Source: an uncultured Pseudomonadota bacterium
GTDB taxonomy: Bacteria > Myxococcota_A > UBA796 > JAFGLY01
Reading direction: 5' to 3'
Length of the DNA stretch: 64,000 bases
Assembly (NCBI GenBank): GCA_937912125.1
Contig: CALDOK010000077.1
Location: forward strand, 1-64,000
In this document: in pieces, positions 60,255-64,000 of the stretch
Layout: every line of letters begins with the position of its first letter
How positions within the stretch are numbered: position 1 is the stretch's first letter
Made by a program: the position numbers and the translations under genes
Notes under the pieces: generated by a model
What the model was told of the DNA's origin: nothing
The model's input: the letters and a program-made list of their open reading frames with translations, nothing else
The model's database searches: none

Positions 60255-62429
60255 ATGCCCAGACCCATCCTCGTCCTGCTGTGCGCAGCGACAGCCATCG
60301 GCTGCCCCTGGCGCTTCGATCCTCCCAAAGAGACCGCGCCCCCCGACAGCACGGCCGGCGACACGGCCCCCGAGACGGGCCCAGACTCCACCGACACCCA
60401 CGCCCCCCCGGGGGACTGGTTCGGCGTGGCCGAGTACGGGGTGATCATGGTGCCCGACGGCACCCGCATCGAGGAATCCTTCGGGGACGAGACCACCTAC
60501 GCCGAGGGCTACAGCGACGCCTACGGAGGCCCCACCGCCGACATCATGTCCGACATCCGGACCGATCTCTGGCCCCAGGGCGCCGTGGCCAAGCCCGCCT
60601 ACGCCACCGGCATCACCATCACCCTGCCCGCCCACGTGGACCTGGCCCTGGGCAAGCGCACCCCCCACGGCCACCACCCGGCCACGGCCAACATGCCGGG
60701 CCTGTACCGCCCCGAGCTGCCCACCATGTGGGAGCTGCTGCGCGACCAGGACCCCAGCGTCGACGCCGACCATGTGGGCTTCACGGGCAACACCGTGCAC
60801 ATGCAGGCCATCGACTACAGCCTGTACCCGGGGCTGGGGGCGGACAAGCCGGGCAGCTACGTCTTCGTGGACGGCCTCGGCGGCAACGACCCCGGCGCCA
60901 TGCCCGCCGAGGATCCGCCCGTCATCCAGGAGGTGATCGAGCACCTGCAGGCCGGCTGGCGCCTGCAGCTGGTCAACCTGCACCAGATCGACCGCATGGG
61001 GCACTACAACACCAGCCAGCACGTCCCCTCCATCATGGAGGTGGACGCCCCGCTGACGGGGCTGTGGAACGACACCATCCAGGGCACCAGCGAGCTGGCC
61101 GACCGCACGGTGATGGCCATCGTCTCCGACCACGGTCGTCACCGCTTCGACGACTACGATCCCACCTGGAGCAACCACGGCGATGGCTGCTCGGGCTGCC
61201 GGGAGGTGCCCCTGATGCTGCTGGGTCCCGGCGTGCGCCAGGGCGTCGTAGTGGACGGCCCCTACACCCTCGAGGACGTGGGCAGCACCGTGGCCTGGCT
61301 GATGGGCATCCAGATGCCCTTCGCCACCGGCATGGTGATGAGCGAGATGCTCGAGGGCGAGCCCGACATCCCCCAGCGCAGCGGCCCCGCCGCCCTGCAT
61401 GCCTCCGGCGAGCTGCTGGCCTACCAGCAGTGGCGCGACGACCTGGGCAGCCGCTCCGAGGTGGTGGTGGACGGCACGGTCTTCGACAACGCCAGCGCCA
61501 TCCACGTGGAGCAGCCCAAGGTGCTGCAGGCCGGTGACTGGTCCTACGCCTGCTGGCGCGAGGTCACGGTGGCCACCGACGAGGACTTCTGGAACTGGCT
61601 GCCGGTCTGCAAGTACCGCCAGGGCACCGGCGCCTGGACCGGTTTCGCCGAGCCCATGGCCGAGCTGGTCTGGCCCTTCTGGGACCCGGCCCTGGCGGCC
61701 GACGCCAGCGGCGACCTGTACATGGCCTGGTCGGGCAACATCAACGGCAACGCCCAGGCCAGCACCGGGGTGTACCTGGCCCGCTGGTCCCTGGACCAGG
61801 GCTGGCAGGGCGGCGACAGCTACCTGTCCGGCTTCTTCTTCCCGGTCCACCCCACCCTGGCCGTCGACGACGACGGTGCCGCCTGGGTGGCCTGGTCCGC
61901 CGGCAGCTCCGACGGCAAGGGCCGCTACACCCGCCACGTGGAGGTCTTCCGGGTGGACTGGCCCAGCGGCGGCGAGCAGAGCTGGGAGGTGAGCTTCGCC
62001 TCGACCTACAGCGACGCCTCAGGCCACAGCTACGAGCGCATCGACGACGCGGCGCTGACCATCGTCGACGGCGACATCCACCTGGCCTACCTGGCCGTCA
62101 ACACCGACGGCACCCACCTGCTCTCCACCTCCCTGGCGGGCGGTGAGGGTAGCTGGTCGTCGGTCCACGCCAGCGACGACACGGGCCGGGTCTTCATCCA
62201 CGTGCGCCCGACCTGGTCCAGCGACGGCTGGCTGTACTGGGGCCGCATGGGCAGCGACAACCTGCCCGAGGTCTGCCGCGCCCACGCCTCGGCCATGACC
62301 GACGAGAGCTGCAGCAGCGTCGGCGCCCCCTACATCGAGAGCCTCACCCCCTACGGGGCGGGCGTTCAGGTCACCACCTCGAGCGGCGACAAGCAGTGGA
62401 CCCTGACGCAGGTGGACTTCGACGCCTAG
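60255..62429 (+). CDS. Alkaline-phosphatase-superfamily lipoprotein with beta-propeller-like C-terminus
   Basis: A 724-residue lipoprotein, lipobox-like AIGC, then a Thr/Asp/Pro linker. The N-terminal half is like type I phosphodiesterase/sulfatase. It has YGVIMVPDGTRIEESFG (metal Asp), TMWELLRDQDPS (Thr nucleophile candidate) and NLHQIDRMGHYN. AIVSDHGRHRFDDYD and LMLLGPGVR supply the second metal site. The C-terminal 330 residues show propeller-type blades such as WDPALAADASGDLYMAWSG and HPTLAVDDDGAAWVAWS. It probably hydrolyses phosphodiesters or sulfates at the surface; the substrate is unknown. ATG 60255 has GGAG nine bases upstream. Confidence 0.75.
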   Translation: MPRPILVLLCAATAIGCPWRFDPPKETAPPDSTAGDTAPETGPDSTDTHAPPGDWFGVAEYGVIMVPDGTRIEESFGDETTYAEGYSDAYGGPTADIMSDIRTDLWPQGAVAKPAYATGITITLPAHVDLALGKRTPHGHHPATANMPGLYRPELPTMWELLRDQDPSVDADHVGFTGNTVHMQAIDYSLYPGLGADKPGSYVFVDGLGGNDPGAMPAEDPPVIQEVIEHLQAGWRLQLVNLHQIDRMGHYNTSQHVPSIMEVDAPLTGLWNDTIQGTSELADRTVMAIVSDHGRHRFDDYDPTWSNHGDGCSGCREVPLMLLGPGVRQGVVVDGPYTLEDVGSTVAWLMGIQMPFATGMVMSEMLEGEPDIPQRSGPAALHASGELLAYQQWRDDLGSRSEVVVDGTVFDNASAIHVEQPKVLQAGDWSYACWREVTVATDEDFWNWLPVCKYRQGTGAWTGFAEPMAELVWPFWDPALAADASGDLYMAWSGNINGNAQASTGVYLARWSLDQGWQGGDSYLSGFFFPVHPTLAVDDDGAAWVAWSAGSSDGKGRYTRHVEVFRVDWPSGGEQSWEVSFASTYSDASGHSYERIDDAALTIVDGDIHLAYLAVNTDGTHLLSTSLAGGEGSWSSVHASDDTGRVFIHVRPTWSSDGWLYWGRMGSDNLPEVCRAHASAMTDESCSSVGAPYIESLTPYGAGVQVTTSSGDKQWTLTQVDFDA

Positions 62430-62520
62430 CGTCGCGCTTTCCTGGGTGCCCCGGCGAAGGTCGTCAGCTAGATAGGGCGGCGAACAAGGGCTCTGCCACG
62501 CCCGATCGCCCGAGGTTTCG

Positions 62521-64000
62521 ATGAGCACACCGAGCAAGCTGGCGGCCTTCACACCCGAAGGTGCCCGGCTCTTCCTCCTGGGCTTCCTGACCCTCTTCCT
62601 CGAGCTGGCGCTGATCCGCTACCTCTCGGGCAACATCTGGAACCTGGGCTACTTCCCGAACATCGTCCTGATCGCGGTCTTCGTGGGCATGGGCCTGGGC
62701 TTCACCTTCCACCACCACGCCACGGAGCGGGCCTCGAAGGGGCTGTACCAGGCCGGCATCTGGGTGGTCCTGGCCCTGGTGGCCTACGTGGCCTGGAAGC
62801 GCCCCACGGTCCCCGGATTCTCCCTCTGGGAGGGCAACCTGGGAGGCGACCTCTACTTCACGGTCACGCCTCCGTCCGTGCTGCAGAACACCGCGCTGGC
62901 CTTCATCTTCTGCGTGGCCGCCATCGTGGTCACCTTCGCCTTCATCAGCCAGCGCACCGCCAAGTACTTCCGCCAGTTCGAGCCGCTGACCGCCTACACC
63001 CTGGACATCGCGGGCTCCTGCACCGGGATCGTCGTGTTCATGCTGATCAGCTGGCAGGCGGTGCCGGCGGCGGCCTGGTTCGCCTTCTTCACGCTGCTCT
63101 ACCTGGCCGCGGGGCCCACCGGCCGCATCATCCGCTGGCTACCCGCCCTGGCGGGCATCGCCCTGACCGCCCTGGTGGCCCACCAGGACACCCACCTGGT
63201 GGTGGAGCCCAGCTACGACGGCCCCATGGTGAGCCGCTGGTCTCCCTACCAGAAGGTCGAATACATCGACATCGAGGCCGCGCGGCACCGCATCTTCGTC
63301 AACGGCATCAACCACCAGCACATGGAGCTGCCCGAGAAGCTGCGAGACTCGTTCTACTGGCCCATCCACGGGGCGCGGGCAGAAGACCCGAACCACCCTC
63401 CCTACCGCAACGTGCTGATCCTGGGATCGGGATCGGGCAACGACGTGGCCACCGCCCTGCTCGGGGGCGCCGAGCACGTCGACGCGGTGGAGATCGACCC
63501 CGTCATCGCCGAGCTGGGCCGGGAGTACGCACCCCACGGCGCCTACCTGGACGAGCGCGTCAGCCTGCACATCGACGACGGACGCGCCTTCCTCACCAGG
63601 GCCGACCAGCAGTACGACCTCATCATCTTCGCGCTGACCGACTCCCTGGTGAAGGTGAGCTCCATGTCGCAGCTGCGGCTGGAGAACTACCTCTTCACCA
63701 AGGAGTCCGTGACCCGAGCCTACGAGCTGCTGGCCCCCGGCGGCGACGTGGTCTTCTACAACTACTACCGCCAGCCCTGGCTCAAGGAGAAGATCGAGCA
63801 GATGGCGCTGGCGGCCACGGGCAGCACCCCACGCCTGGTGTACCGGGACAAGGACTTCTACGTCCTGGCAGTGCAGAAGACCACGGAGCGGGCCGAGCCC
63901 GCCCCCCAGGTCACCGCGAACATCCCCACCGACGACTGGCCCTTCCTCTACCTCGAGACCCGCGGCATCCCCCAGGTCTACCGCTGGGCCATGCTGGGCA
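62521..64000 (+). CDS. Membrane-anchored spermidine-synthase-like protein (3' end outside window)
   Basis: The frame from ATG 62521 stays open to the window end (493 codons). The N-terminal third has about six membrane helices (LFLLGFLTLFLELALIRYLS, IWVVLALVAYVAWKR, FIFCVAAIVVTFAFISQ, TGIVVFMLISWQAV). The soluble part is a spermidine/spermine-synthase Rossmann domain: VLILGSGSGNDVATALL (SAM motif, about 298-314), VDAVEIDPVIAELGREY, DDGRAFL and IIFALTDS. Proteins with this layout are often called fused spermidine synthases but may methylate or aminopropylate other substrates. The 91 bases upstream hold no other gene. Confidence 0.75.
   Translation, partial: MSTPSKLAAFTPEGARLFLLGFLTLFLELALIRYLSGNIWNLGYFPNIVLIAVFVGMGLGFTFHHHATERASKGLYQAGIWVVLALVAYVAWKRPTVPGFSLWEGNLGGDLYFTVTPPSVLQNTALAFIFCVAAIVVTFAFISQRTAKYFRQFEPLTAYTLDIAGSCTGIVVFMLISWQAVPAAAWFAFFTLLYLAAGPTGRIIRWLPALAGIALTALVAHQDTHLVVEPSYDGPMVSRWSPYQKVEYIDIEAARHRIFVNGINHQHMELPEKLRDSFYWPIHGARAEDPNHPPYRNVLILGSGSGNDVATALLGGAEHVDAVEIDPVIAELGREYAPHGAYLDERVSLHIDDGRAFLTRADQQYDLIIFALTDSLVKVSSMSQLRLENYLFTKESVTRAYELLAPGGDVVFYNYYRQPWLKEKIEQMALAATGSTPRLVYRDKDFYVLAVQKTTERAEPAPQVTANIPTDDWPFLYLETRGIPQVYRWAMLG

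Overview
The window is GC-rich, gene-dense DNA that looks like a Myxococcota-type (former Deltaproteobacteria) chromosome, probably a lineage without a close model organism. This is inferred from: exported proteins ending in a Cys-Gly-Cys or short Gly-rich linker, a hydrophobic helix and an Arg cluster (MYXO-CTERM-like); many lipoproteins with an Asp/Thr-rich spacer after the lipobox; MopE-like and FG-GAP repeat surface proteins; and a bactofilin gene joined to parB-parA, an arrangement reminiscent of the Myxococcus bac/par locus. I saw no rRNA, tRNA, CRISPR, phage or transposase gene. Stop codons of all three kinds are used normally.

Layout. 1-5.2 kb: end of a heme protein, ttcA, a small MYXO-CTERM protein, dapC, a truncated cytochrome c, YceI, and a two-gene minus-strand unit of a heme-bearing beta-barrel and a small heme protein. 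5.4-11.7 kb: dapD-dapE (succinylase lysine/meso-DAP branch with dapC), a GT-C type glycosyltransferase, and a minus-strand operon of a second membrane glycosyltransferase, a 45-residue membrane peptide and an SGNH hydrolase. 11.8-13.8 kb: parA-parB-bactofilin. 14-19.5 kb: purple-acid-phosphatase-like exoenzyme, triple-PAS protein, deoxynucleoside kinase, MopE-like lipoprotein. 19.5-23.7 kb: an island with an MltR-like gene, a DUF3795 Cys-rich protein and a ceramidase-like lipoprotein, with the 3' relic of a second ceramidase-like gene at its edge.

23.8-33.1 kb: Ser/Thr-type phosphatase, condensation-fold acyltransferase, Asp-rich lipoprotein, three tandem repeats next to aspS, alpha/beta hydrolase lipoprotein, and fixC-fixX. 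33.1-40.4 kb is a decay zone: a perfect 606-bp duplication of part of an endonuclease/exonuclease/phosphatase-family lipoprotein gene that carries an in-frame TAG in both copies, a small Cys-rich secreted gene with an in-frame TGA, and a frameshifted flavodoxin-fold gene behind a TetR regulator. Intact sulfatase-like and lipoprotein genes lie between. 40.4-48.3 kb: secreted proteins and an ECF sigma/anti-sigma/DUF4097 operon. 48.4-64 kb: peptidase U32, M28 peptidase, RDD protein, lipoproteins, HNH endonuclease, acyltransferase-like membrane protein, FMN-binding lipoprotein, CotH-like lipoprotein, phosphodiesterase-like lipoprotein, and the start of a membrane-anchored spermidine-synthase-like protein.

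Taken together the region mixes core housekeeping (tRNA thiolation, lysine/peptidoglycan precursor synthesis, chromosome segregation, tRNA charging) with an unusually large exported repertoire (phosphatases, sulfatase-like enzymes, esterase, ceramidase, putative glycosidase, calcium/FG-GAP repeat proteins). That fits a surface-active, saprophytic or predatory life, but this is inference. Function calls come from reading translated sequence and remembered family motifs. No database search was run.
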